A stretch of DNA of 26,660 nucleotides, taken from the NCBI GenBank assembly GCA_002684315.1, contig NYVB01000129.1:17753-44412 (forward strand), written 5' to 3'. The position numbers and the translations under genes were made by a program. This document shows, in pieces, positions 9,063 to 16,273 of the stretch (its first letter is position 1; the number at the start of each line of letters is the position of its first letter). The stretch comes from Planctomycetaceae bacterium. Its GTDB lineage: Bacteria; Planctomycetota; Phycisphaerae; Phycisphaerales; SM1A02. The notes below the pieces were generated by a model, which did no database searches, was not told where the DNA came from, and saw only the letters and a program-made list of their open reading frames with translations.

Positions 9063-9341
9063 ATGTGGGCCGAGTGTTCATAACGTGGTTTCAAATGATA
9101 TTAAAGCTGGGTGTGACCAATAAAAAAGCCAGTAGAGCTACCCACATAATGCTTTGTTTAAGAGTGGCTTATATTGGTTGAATACCTAAAAAAACTAAAG
9201 GTTGGAGGGGAAAAGAAGGCTGGAATGTGGTTATAGTTGCCCGTTCAAGATTATGTGATTTGAACGTCGCGCGACCCAACATGGGAACCACGACATGCCG
9301 CACTGGGAAGAGTCGGCAAACCAGAAAAAGCTTGTTTAGGA
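9063..9341 (+). promoter_or_regulatory. Long AT-rich leader of the sorting-signal protein
   Basis: These 279 bases hold no credible gene and are much richer in A and T than either neighbour. They probably carry the promoter and an untranslated leader for the secreted protein at 9342. Possible RNA pairing: AAAGC (9103-9107) with GCTTT (9151-9155), and inside it TGGGT (9108-9112) with ACCCA (9140-9144). I found no good sigma-70 pair and no GG-N10-GC sigma-54 element, and no known riboswitch consensus fits throughout. AGGA lies at 9337-9340, one base before the first ATG. Confidence 0.4.
9242..9275. repeat. Inverted repeat and adjacent 10-bp palindrome
   Basis: CGTTCAA at 9242-9248 is matched by TTGAACG at 9260-9266, a perfect 7-bp inverted repeat with 11 bases between. 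It runs straight into the perfect palindrome GTCGCGCGAC at 9266-9275. The pair lies 66-100 bases before the start of the secreted protein and could be a regulator-binding site or an mRNA hairpin. Whether it is functional is inference. Confidence 0.3.
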
Positions 9342-10136
9342 ATGAAGACAAAGATGAAATACATGAACATGACACTTTCAGTGACTGCAACACTGCTTGC
9401 CAGCAGCCTTGCAACCGCAGACAGCTCAGCGAGTAATGGTGACATCACCATGACTCTTGATGCGATGCCAAACTACGAACTCACAGCACTCGGCCTCGAC
9501 GGTCGAAACTCCTGGGATGAAGCCGGTGGTGTGAACTTCACCTCCAGCAGCATCAAAGCTGGGGAGCGCGTCTGGACCAACCAGTACGGCCGTGAAATGA
9601 TCACCTACTGCATTCAGGTCTTTGAAGGCGCATCAGTCGGTGACACCGTCACTTACAGCCAGACAACCGACCTGACCACAGTGCCCGAAGCACCACCAGC
9701 ACCCGGACCCATGGCTGGGTTCCAGGTCAACATGGTTCAGGACCTCTACTCCCGATTCATCGACGGAAAGACCGGCGAGATCAAGTCAGGTACAAGCCTC
9801 GACTCGTACGACTACTCAGTCGCCTCAGCCGCTTTCCAGCTCGTTCTCTGGGAACTTGTCCACGAGAACTTCGATGCCACGACCGCTGATGAAGCAGTCG
9901 ATCAGGTTTCCATGTCCACCGGCGCGTTTCAGGCCGAAAACGATGCAGCAGACGCCACCACAACCATCATCGCCGAGCTTGGCCAGGACGGTTGGGGCAC
10001 CATGGGCGACAAGCTGATCGGACTCAGCAGCGCCTCCAAGCAGGACCAGCTCACCGTGGTCCCACTGCCAACCCCAGTGCTCCTTGCAGGACTCGGCCTC
10101 ATCGGTGCAGGTATTGTCCGTCGCCGCATGAAGTAA
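9342..10136 (+). CDS. Secreted exosortase substrate (VPLPTP sorting signal) with probable Cys-Gln thioester domain
   Basis: A 264-residue exported protein. A signal peptide covers about residues 1-26 (hydrophobic core TLSVTATLLASSLATA). The C-terminus is a tripartite sorting tag: motif VPLPTP (240-245), a hydrophobic Gly/Leu-rich helix, then the basic end RRRMK. This is the PEP-CTERM-type layout cut by exosortase, which is encoded 2.3 kb downstream. The mature part has a single cysteine, C90 in MITYCIQ, and Q166 in AAFQLVLWE with Trp at 170. That fits the Cys and Gln-x3-Trp positions of thioester domains found in some bacterial adhesins; the bond itself is inferred. All seven Arg codons are CGN, with none of the AGA/AGG common next door, which suggests high expression. 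Start is ambiguous between ATG at 9342, 9354, 9363 and 9369; the later ones suit the signal peptide. Confidence 0.82.
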   Translation: MKTKMKYMNMTLSVTATLLASSLATADSSASNGDITMTLDAMPNYELTALGLDGRNSWDEAGGVNFTSSSIKAGERVWTNQYGREMITYCIQVFEGASVGDTVTYSQTTDLTTVPEAPPAPGPMAGFQVNMVQDLYSRFIDGKTGEIKSGTSLDSYDYSVASAAFQLVLWELVHENFDATTADEAVDQVSMSTGAFQAENDAADATTTIIAELGQDGWGTMGDKLIGLSSASKQDQLTVVPLPTPVLLAGLGLIGAGIVRRRMK

Positions 10137-10168
10137 TCTTCCTGCCAGATCACATAATCGACTCAACA

Positions 10169-10197
10169 GAAAACCACCCGATATTCGGGTGGTTTTC
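10169..10197 (+). terminator. Rho-independent terminator after the sorting-signal protein
   Basis: A perfect 13-bp inverted repeat (GAAAACCACCCGA and TCGGGTGGTTTTC) with a 3-base loop, the descending arm ending in TTTTC. It lies 32 bases after the stop codon at 10136. It ends the transcript of the secreted protein and insulates it from the long polysaccharide operon that follows. Symmetry also allows it to act on the other strand. Confidence 0.9.
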
Positions 10198-10294
10198 TCA
10201 TTCAAGAGGCACAAAAGCCGATAGAGGTTGAAGTCATGGGCGATCGGTGCAGGAATGGATTCAAGCTCAAAAACGACCAGGAACGACCGGAGCC

Positions 10295-10810
10295 ATGAAA
10301 AAAACCAAGATCACACGCGTACTGGCGGTCAGTTCCGGTGGGGGACACTGGGTTCAGCTTCAAAGGATGAGAAAAGCCTTTGAAGGATGTGACGTCAGCT
10401 GGGTCACGGTTCGAGAGGGGTATCGCGTCGATCTCGAGGATCAGTCAGACCGCTTCTTCGTGATCCCGGACGCCACAAGGTGGAACAAGGTCGGACTCAT
10501 CATCCTGCTCTTCAGAGTCATGCTGGTGATCGTCAGGGTCAGGCCACATGCGATTGTGACCACCGGCGCGGCACCTGGCCTTCTCGCTTTGATGATCGGC
10601 AGAATACTGGGATGCAGGACCTGCTGGATCGACTCGATTGCGAACATGGAGGAGATGTCTCTCTCCGGAAAGAAAGCTCGGAGATGGGCCTCTCTTTGGC
10701 TGACACAGTGGGCGCACCTGAGTTCTGAAGAAGGGCCTGAATACCATGGTTCGGTCCTTCAGAATTTCTGTCGAGAAGATGGGGTGGAACCGAAGGAGCA
10801 TTCAGAATGA
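10295..10810 (+). CDS. Glycosyltransferase membrane subunit, PssD/Alg14-like
   Basis: A 171-residue protein with the hallmark SSGGGHWVQLQRM near the N-terminus (about residues 13-25). It has a hydrophobic membrane segment in the middle (LIILLFRVMLVIVRV) and the Alg14-like VTTGAAPGLLALMIGRILG. Family knowledge: Alg14-type subunits anchor a catalytic Alg13-type partner to the membrane, and together they form a split GT-B (GT28) enzyme that adds the second sugar to a polyprenyl-diphosphate-linked sugar. The partner is the next gene, joined by an ATGA overlap at 10807. ATG at 10295 is preferred over the upstream GTG at 10247, because CCGGAG lies just before it and the protein then starts close to the first strand. 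First gene of the long operon, 98 bases after the terminator. Confidence 0.88.
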   Translation: MKKTKITRVLAVSSGGGHWVQLQRMRKAFEGCDVSWVTVREGYRVDLEDQSDRFFVIPDATRWNKVGLIILLFRVMLVIVRVRPHAIVTTGAAPGLLALMIGRILGCRTCWIDSIANMEEMSLSGKKARRWASLWLTQWAHLSSEEGPEYHGSVLQNFCREDGVEPKEHSE

Positions 10811-11283
10811 TTCTTGTGACAGTGGGCATGCAGGTTCCATTCGATCGCCTGTGCAAGGCAGTCGATGCCTGGGCGGGCAGAAACGAAAGAGACGATGTCT
10901 TCATCCAGACGGGAGACACGGACTGGGTTCCGAAGCACTCAAAGCACACCAAGATGATCAGGCCGGATGAATTTCGGGGACTGATGGAACAAGCGGACCT
11001 TCTGGTCATGCACGTCGGTGTCGGCAGCATCGTCACGGCAAGTGATTATGGAATACCAATGCTCCTGATGCCCCGAAGGGAGAGCCTTCACGAGACACGA
11101 AACGATCATCAGTACCACGCGGCGTTGAGAATGAGGAACACACCGGGGATTCATGTCGCACTGACGGAGGATGACATCCCTGAAATTCTCGATCGAATCG
11201 ATTGGAAAAAGAAGCCGGAAGTCGATTTCGGTTCAACGTCACCGGGTCTGATAAAGCGTGTCTCTGACTTGATCGGAGACTGA
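10807..11283 (+). CDS. Glycosyltransferase catalytic subunit, PssE/Alg13-like
   Basis: A 158-residue protein matching the C-terminal half of GT28 enzymes. It begins MILVTVGMQVPFDRLCKAVD, which is the PssE/Alg13 signature (VTVGTQ-x-PFDRL). It also has MHVGVGSIVTASDYGIPMLLMPR at about residues 74-95, the donor-nucleotide-binding part. It pairs with the PssD-like protein to form an active transferase at the cytosolic membrane face. Start overlaps the preceding stop (ATGA), as expected for two subunits made in equal amounts. Donor sugar is unknown; glucuronic acid, glucose and galactose are used by known relatives. Confidence 0.88.
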   Translation: MILVTVGMQVPFDRLCKAVDAWAGRNERDDVFIQTGDTDWVPKHSKHTKMIRPDEFRGLMEQADLLVMHVGVGSIVTASDYGIPMLLMPRRESLHETRNDHQYHAALRMRNTPGIHVALTEDDIPEILDRIDWKKKPEVDFGSTSPGLIKRVSDLIGD

Positions 11284-11506
11284 AGAAGCAGCCATGAAAA
11301 AATCACCGATAACCAGTGAAATTGTGGGACAAAGTGTGTTTTACACGACCATCGACTTGAGTCACAGCTGGTGGAGTTAAAATAGATATGGATGATGTCG
11401 GCAACCAAAACCGAGACATGGAAATGACGAACAAGGGAATCTGAAGAGGATGCAAGTCCGAGTCTGTGACTGCATTCGGGATGTAGCCGCTGAGAAATGT
11501 TTTCGA
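11284..11506 (+). promoter_or_regulatory. Non-coding gap inside the long cluster, possible internal promoter
   Basis: These 223 bases are the only sizeable gap between 10295 and 25444 and are relatively AT-rich. A candidate sigma-70 pair is TTGAGT (11357-11362) and TAAAAT (11378-11383), but the spacer is only 15. An imperfect hairpin lies at 11450-11475, where ATGCA-AGTC pairs with GACTGCAT. An in-frame ATG at 11450 could extend the next gene by 19 residues, but the added peptide looks non-native. Fragments resembling cobalamin and c-di-GMP riboswitch pieces are too incomplete to call. Confidence 0.3.
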
Positions 11507-12439
11507 ATGAGCACTATTGATCACAATGCAATCATCTTCGTTGGTGGGCCAGGACAGTCCATACTGCGAAAGGCCGCGGGCCATCCTGTGTGCTTGTTGC
11601 CCGTTCCGGGGAAAAGTTCGCTGCTACACAGCTGGATAGATGCATTGAGGGGGAACACGGGCGTGCGTTCGATCAGTGTGGTCACTGGTCGAGCGGAAGA
11701 TGTTCAACTCCTGAAAGATCATGTCGACTCCCTCGAGGCAGCTCGTGATTTCGAGGTCACCATACATGCGGACAAGGCCTTGCACAGAGGAACGGCCGGC
11801 GCACTGAAGGACTTCATCGGAAGACAGTCCGGGTTCGATGAAATATTGTTCATCGAGGGAAACAGGGTCCCACCCGAATATCCAAAGAGCCTGTTCTGTG
11901 ACGATTTCATGTCTGAAGACGTGGCTGCCGTTCTTGGAAAATCCTCGCAGAGCGAGACGGCCGGCGTGATACTCATGAAGAGAGAGATTCTGGACCTGGT
12001 TCCCGAACTCGGTTTCTTCGACTTCAAGGAACAACTGATTCCACGCGTTCTGGAATCCGGCATGAGAATTCTAGTGAAGGAAATCACACACCGGAGCGTG
12101 CGATTCTCCACACCGAGCACCTATCTGAAACAACTCACCGATTACATGCTCTCGAAAACATGTGACGCAACAGGCCCGTTCGTATCGGATTCAGCAAACG
12201 TGGATCCGAGCACCGTCCTGGGCGCGAACGTGATCGTGGGTGAGAACGTCACCATCAAGGGCGGGTGTCTGGTGCAGGATTCAGTGATACTCGACGGTTG
12301 TGAAATCGGAGCCGATTCAACGTTGGTCAGATCGATCGTGACGCGAAATTCGGTTATCGAAGATGGGACATCCTCGGTAATCGACCCATACGATCTCGAT
12401 GCACCTGGTTCCCAATTGAACAAAGGGGGGCTGGTGTGA
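11507..12439 (+). CDS. Degenerate nucleotidyltransferase with left-handed beta-helix tail
   Basis: A 310-residue protein laid out like a sugar-nucleotide pyrophosphorylase: a Rossmann-like N-terminal domain (about residues 1-210), then hexapeptide repeats (about 225-295: VDPSTVLGANVIVGENVTIK and on). The catalytic signature is damaged. Where active enzymes have GG-x-GTR-L-x-P-L-T...PK-x-LLPV, this has GGPGQSILRKAAGHPVCLLPV, so the Thr-Arg pair and the Lys of PK are missing. The metal-binding Gly-Asp is replaced by IEGN. It therefore probably binds a nucleotide or sugar without catalysis, as a regulator or scaffold. ATG at 11507 is preferred to 11450, because MSTIDHNAIIFVGGPG then begins at the first strand. 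The stop overlaps the exosortase start (GTGA), tying its synthesis to the sorting enzyme. Confidence 0.7.
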   Translation: MSTIDHNAIIFVGGPGQSILRKAAGHPVCLLPVPGKSSLLHSWIDALRGNTGVRSISVVTGRAEDVQLLKDHVDSLEAARDFEVTIHADKALHRGTAGALKDFIGRQSGFDEILFIEGNRVPPEYPKSLFCDDFMSEDVAAVLGKSSQSETAGVILMKREILDLVPELGFFDFKEQLIPRVLESGMRILVKEITHRSVRFSTPSTYLKQLTDYMLSKTCDATGPFVSDSANVDPSTVLGANVIVGENVTIKGGCLVQDSVILDGCEIGADSTLVRSIVTRNSVIEDGTSSVIDPYDLDAPGSQLNKGGLV

Positions 12440-13314
12440 ACGTGATCGGTCCCAGAAAACTGTCATATGGTGATGTGTTCCTGCTCTGCTTCATCACCGG
12501 ACTGAGTGTGTGGGTCAGCCTCGAAGCATGGGCCGACATGTACTCACGTGCATTGATCGATACCGAAAACGGGCAAGCGTTGTTCGCACCCATGGTGGCG
12601 TTCTACCTGTTCTGGGTGCGAAGGTCCCGGACGCAGTTCATTGGCTACAACCCGAGTTTCACGGGACTTGCCATCGTCATCGGCGGATATTTCGCGCTGA
12701 ATTGGGGCATCGAAACCAACACGTTGGTGGTGTGGCACCTGGGTGCCATCTTCATGTTGATCGGCAGTCTTCTGACGATCATGGGGATGGGTTTTCTGCG
12801 GCAGTTCGCTCCCGCGTTGATTGCACTTCTCTTCATCATTCCCACACCGGGAATCGTGAGAATCGCGCTTGCGGAACCCATGCAGGAACTTGCGACGGAA
12901 CTGACGATGGGTGTCCTGGATGGAATCGGAGTGAACGCGATCAAGCAAGGCCTCGTGATTCAGGTCGGCAATCCACCGATCGATGTCGCCATCGGAGAAG
13001 CCTGCAATGGCATGAGGATGATCTTCGCTTTGAGTCTTGTTGTCTTCGGATTCGTGTTCAGTGCACCCTTCCGATCGGAAGTTCGAATCGGACTGCTTCT
13101 CATCAGTCCGCTGATCGCTCTGTCCTGCAACATCGTCCGCCTGGTGATGACGAGCATCGTCTACGGTTTCTCCACACAGGGATTCGCGGATGCGTTTCAC
13201 TGGTATTCCGGATTGGCAATGATCCCGATGTCGCTGCTCATGCTCTTCGGAGTCATCAAACTTCTGACATGGCTGGATATTCCCTGCATGAAGTGGAGGT
13301 TGGCATTCGTATGA
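12436..13314 (+). CDS. Exosortase (exosortase/archaeosortase family transpeptidase)
   Basis: A 292-residue polytopic inner-membrane cysteine protease/transpeptidase that recognises C-terminal tags such as VPLPTP and is thought to transfer the cleaved protein to a surface acceptor. About eight hydrophobic helices are visible. The catalytic residues are in their expected places: Cys190 in EACNGMR, Arg235 in CNIVR, and His255 in FHWYSG near the C-terminus. The block LLFIIPTPGIVRIALAEPMQELATE also matches the family (the usual FMIPxP...L). Start is GTG at 12436, overlapping the previous stop. The end overlaps the EpsI start in an ATGA. Length is that of the exosortase core without a fused EpsI domain, which here is a separate gene. 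I cannot assign a numbered exosortase subfamily from sequence alone. Confidence 0.95.
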   Translation: MNVIGPRKLSYGDVFLLCFITGLSVWVSLEAWADMYSRALIDTENGQALFAPMVAFYLFWVRRSRTQFIGYNPSFTGLAIVIGGYFALNWGIETNTLVVWHLGAIFMLIGSLLTIMGMGFLRQFAPALIALLFIIPTPGIVRIALAEPMQELATELTMGVLDGIGVNAIKQGLVIQVGNPPIDVAIGEACNGMRMIFALSLVVFGFVFSAPFRSEVRIGLLLISPLIALSCNIVRLVMTSIVYGFSTQGFADAFHWYSGLAMIPMSLLMLFGVIKLLTWLDIPCMKWRLAFV

Positions 13315-14090
13315 GCACACCAACTTACAGATTCGGTCGGCTGACGATGGCGGTAAGAAAGACCATCCCCTACATGGCGATAGGCTTTCTCGTCACTTCC
13401 GGGGCGATGCAGATAAATCGATCACAGGCATCCGACGCTCTCAAGAGACACCACCGTGACATCGCGATCCAGATCTCGGAATTTCCGTATCAGGTGGGTG
13501 GATGGGTTGGACAGGATGTCGTCATCCCGACTTCAGCACAGGAAATTCTCAAACCGAACGGTCTGGTCAGTCGCAGATTCAGCCGGTACGGGGGAGATGG
13601 AAATCTCACATTCGCACTCATCCATTGCATTGACCTCAGGGACATGCATGGACACCACCCGCCACGATGCTATCCAGCTTCCGGGTGGTCGATCAGGAAA
13701 ACCGATGTCACTGAAGAAGAGACGGTCGATGTGAACATCGGAGATGTTCCAGAGGAAATGAGGGTCTACCGGTTCATTCAGGGTGGACCGATGGAACCGG
13801 GAAGTGAATTGACGGTCGTATCGGTCTTCGTAACCCCGGTCATGGGCGTTGTGAACGACATGGCGATACTTCAGGAAATTGGTTCCATGGGCCGTGGAGC
13901 GTCAGGACTCGGAGTGGGTCAAATTCAGTTGGTGTTCAACGGAAACAGGTCGAACGACGAACTTGAGGTGCAAGTGAATGACTTCATTTCAAAAATGCCC
14001 CGTGACCTCCTGGGCGACATGATGACGATTCCAGAAGAAGAAGACGAAGAGTACAGAAAATACACGTTTGATGAAGGTGGACGATCATGA
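13311..14090 (+). CDS. EpsI-domain exosortase-associated protein
   Basis: A 259-residue protein with one N-terminal membrane segment (about residues 15-33) and a periplasmic EpsI domain. The diagnostic block HGHHPPRCYPASGW (residues 114-126) corresponds to the family's H-x-P-x-x-C-Y-P-G-x-G-W, with Cys at 120. Earlier strands carry the expected FPYQVGGWVGQD, matching the family's start near a Gly-Trp. EpsI is nearly always next to or fused to exosortase and is needed for polymer production in characterised systems, but its molecular role is not settled. ATG at 13311 overlaps the exosortase stop. A longer open frame extends upstream inside the exosortase gene but has no homology, so it is not used. 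The acidic C-terminus (EEEDEEYRKY) is unusual. Confidence 0.92.
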   Translation: MSTPTYRFGRLTMAVRKTIPYMAIGFLVTSGAMQINRSQASDALKRHHRDIAIQISEFPYQVGGWVGQDVVIPTSAQEILKPNGLVSRRFSRYGGDGNLTFALIHCIDLRDMHGHHPPRCYPASGWSIRKTDVTEEETVDVNIGDVPEEMRVYRFIQGGPMEPGSELTVVSVFVTPVMGVVNDMAILQEIGSMGRGASGLGVGQIQLVFNGNRSNDELEVQVNDFISKMPRDLLGDMMTIPEEEDEEYRKYTFDEGGRS

Positions 14091-16273
14091 GTCAGGAAAC
14101 AATGCAGAACAACGAATTCAATGGGGACCCGGCACCACAGGCGAGTCCCATCGAAATGATTCGAGATCGCCTTGCCGGCAGGTGGCTGACTGCAGGAATC
14201 ATCGGATTGACCATTGGGGTCGTCGGTGCTTTTCTTGCGTGGAATCTGACACCACTCCTGTTCAGGAGCAGTGGTCTGCTCATTGCATCATCAAACAGAG
14301 CCATCGTGGTAAAGATGCTTCAGGATGACGGGACCAACGCGAGGTCCCACGAATCCTATCTCAAGACTCAGGTCTCACTCGTCACGTCCGATGATGTTGT
14401 GAGTAATGCACTTGATTCAGAGAGACTGCAGGAACTCCAGCGATCGAGGGGGTACTACCCACTCTATACCGGGATCAAAACCAGACTTCTGGCGTACAAC
14501 CCGAAGGGAACGGAGTTGATCGAGGTCGTGTACGAGGACAAGGATCCTGATGCAGCATCATTGGTGACGAATGCGATCATGGATGCGTACATGGAGATAC
14601 ATGGCAACAACAAGAGCATGTCCATCTCCAATACGAAAAAGCAGATTCGAGATGAGCGCGCGAAACTTCGGACGTTGATCAACCGCCTGAGAAGTCAGCA
14701 ACAGGAGCTCGTCACAAACAGCAACAATGTCGTTGCGGATGTCACCAGCCTGATCGCGGCGAAAGCGGAAGAGTGCGCCACGTACAACGCAATGGTGGAA
14801 CAGATCAACGAGACGCTCGGAAAGATCGAAGAGGATCAGAAAAAGCTGGGCAACGAGGTGACGGGTGATGAGATTCCCGATCCCACCGAACAGGAGTTGA
14901 AAGTCTTCGAACCTCGTATCAACGGTCTTGAAATGGATATCGAACAGCAGGACATCAAACTTGCAACGCTGAGCTCGCGATTGGGCGGAGAACACCGAAT
15001 CATTCGCAATCTGTCATCCCAGATCGAAGCGACCAAGGTGACCCTGGCATCGGTCAAGGTGGAGGCCGCCGAGAGATGGAAGACGGGTCCGGTCGGCAAG
15101 GAGAAGTCATTCTCGAAACAGAGCGAACAGAGAGCGAAGATCAATGAGAAATTGAAGAAACGACGCGACCAGATGCGCGATCTTCAGGAATTCCAGAGCG
15201 AGTACGACTCAATTCAAAGAGATATCGAGGCGAATGAGATCGATGGTGCCGTGCTTGATGAACGGTTGAAGAGTCTGGAACGCGAAGAAACCAACATTCA
15301 GGAACAAGTGCGAATCGGCCAGGTTGCCACGGTTCCAGACCGTCCGGAAAAGGACACGCGAGGCCCCATTGCGGCGGGTGTCTTCGGTGGATCGGTCGTT
15401 CTCGTCATGGGAGTGTTCTTCCTCATTGGTTCGGTTGATCAGCGTACGTTTGCAATCAGGCAGTTGAAGATGGATCAAGGTCAGTTCCATTGTCTCGGGG
15501 TGGTTCCCGATACCAGCAAGGCATCAGTGGAACCGGAGATTCTGAACATTGGAATGAATTGCGTCCACAAGCTCAGGAACAGAATCGAATCGATTCGATT
15601 CCGAAAGACCGACACGGGATACATCATGTTGATCTCGAGTCCTTTTCAAGGTGACGGGAAGACGACCCTTGTTCAGTTGCTGGGGCACTCGTATGCCGCG
15701 GCAGGGTTCAAGACATGCCTCGTCGATTGCGATTTCATCGGAAGGTCATTGTCCCACTCCCTGGACATGCTCGACAGGAGAGGGCTCAAGGAAGTGATCA
15801 AGGAAGGCGACATCGAGGAAAAACTGGTTGGATTGGATAGAGATAATCTGTTCCTTCTCCCCATCGGTCTGGACGAGATGGTGAACCCTGAAATGATGCA
15901 GCTGGATGTCGTAGAGAACCTCTTCGCTGAACTGAGAGGAACATTCGATTTCATCATCATCGACACCGGTCCATTGTCCGGTTCCATTGAATCGATGCCA
16001 ATCGCGGGGAGTGTGGATGGAGTCATTCTTGCGTTGCGAAAGGGACGATCAAGAGTACCGCTCAAGAGATGCGTGCGCGATCTGCACGAGCTCAACGCTC
16101 CCTACCTTGGAGTGGTCCTGAATTATGCTGACAAGTCGGACTACAAGGACATCTCATCGGTTTCGAAGTCGATCGAACAGGTCATCAAGGAAGAAGCCAC
16201 TGGTCTGAGAACACGAAACGCACTGACCGAATCGTTGAACATGAAGACTAAAAGAAACAAGTCCCCAGAGTGA
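14087..16273 (+). CDS. Wzz/Wzc-like polysaccharide co-polymerase with ATPase domain
   Basis: A 728-residue inner-membrane protein controlling chain length and export. TM1 is at about residues 33-53 and TM2 at about 427-449. Between them lie a Wzz-type periplasmic domain and long coiled coils (about 180-420, rich in Lys/Glu/Gln). The cytosolic C-terminal domain is a BY-kinase-like P-loop ATPase: Walker A GDGKTT at 522-527, Walker A' in CLVDCDFIGRS, and Walker B IIIDTGP with Asp626. True BY-kinases end in a tyrosine cluster. This one has only two Tyr near its end (in NYADKSDYK) and a Lys/Arg-rich tail, so tyrosine autophosphorylation is doubtful. Start overlaps the EpsI stop (ATGA) and the stop overlaps the next start (GTGA). 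Single-chain fusion of both parts is as in proteobacterial Wzc. Confidence 0.9.
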   Translation: MSQETMQNNEFNGDPAPQASPIEMIRDRLAGRWLTAGIIGLTIGVVGAFLAWNLTPLLFRSSGLLIASSNRAIVVKMLQDDGTNARSHESYLKTQVSLVTSDDVVSNALDSERLQELQRSRGYYPLYTGIKTRLLAYNPKGTELIEVVYEDKDPDAASLVTNAIMDAYMEIHGNNKSMSISNTKKQIRDERAKLRTLINRLRSQQQELVTNSNNVVADVTSLIAAKAEECATYNAMVEQINETLGKIEEDQKKLGNEVTGDEIPDPTEQELKVFEPRINGLEMDIEQQDIKLATLSSRLGGEHRIIRNLSSQIEATKVTLASVKVEAAERWKTGPVGKEKSFSKQSEQRAKINEKLKKRRDQMRDLQEFQSEYDSIQRDIEANEIDGAVLDERLKSLEREETNIQEQVRIGQVATVPDRPEKDTRGPIAAGVFGGSVVLVMGVFFLIGSVDQRTFAIRQLKMDQGQFHCLGVVPDTSKASVEPEILNIGMNCVHKLRNRIESIRFRKTDTGYIMLISSPFQGDGKTTLVQLLGHSYAAAGFKTCLVDCDFIGRSLSHSLDMLDRRGLKEVIKEGDIEEKLVGLDRDNLFLLPIGLDEMVNPEMMQLDVVENLFAELRGTFDFIIIDTGPLSGSIESMPIAGSVDGVILALRKGRSRVPLKRCVRDLHELNAPYLGVVLNYADKSDYKDISSVSKSIEQVIKEEATGLRTRNALTESLNMKTKRNKSPE

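Noticed and set aside
9063..9341. Sigma-54 promoter for the sorting-signal protein
   Set aside because: Some exosortase substrates elsewhere use sigma-54, but no GG-N10-GC element with correct spacing was found. The nearest candidate (TGGTTATAGTTGC) is two bases too short.
11400..11506. Cobalamin-riboswitch-like fragments before the degenerate nucleotidyltransferase
   Set aside because: Only scattered matches such as GGGAA and GCAAGTCCG are present; the conserved core is not assembled in order, and the downstream genes have no B12 link.
12510..13310. The 267-codon upstream extension of the EpsI frame
   Set aside because: It lies wholly inside the exosortase gene, has shadow composition, and the EpsI protein has a well-placed ATG at 13311 overlapping the exosortase stop.
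12544..13323. A 259-codon open frame antisense to exosortase
   Set aside because: Its translation is rich in His, Asp, Gln and Glu with no motif, which is typical of the strand opposite a hydrophobic membrane protein.
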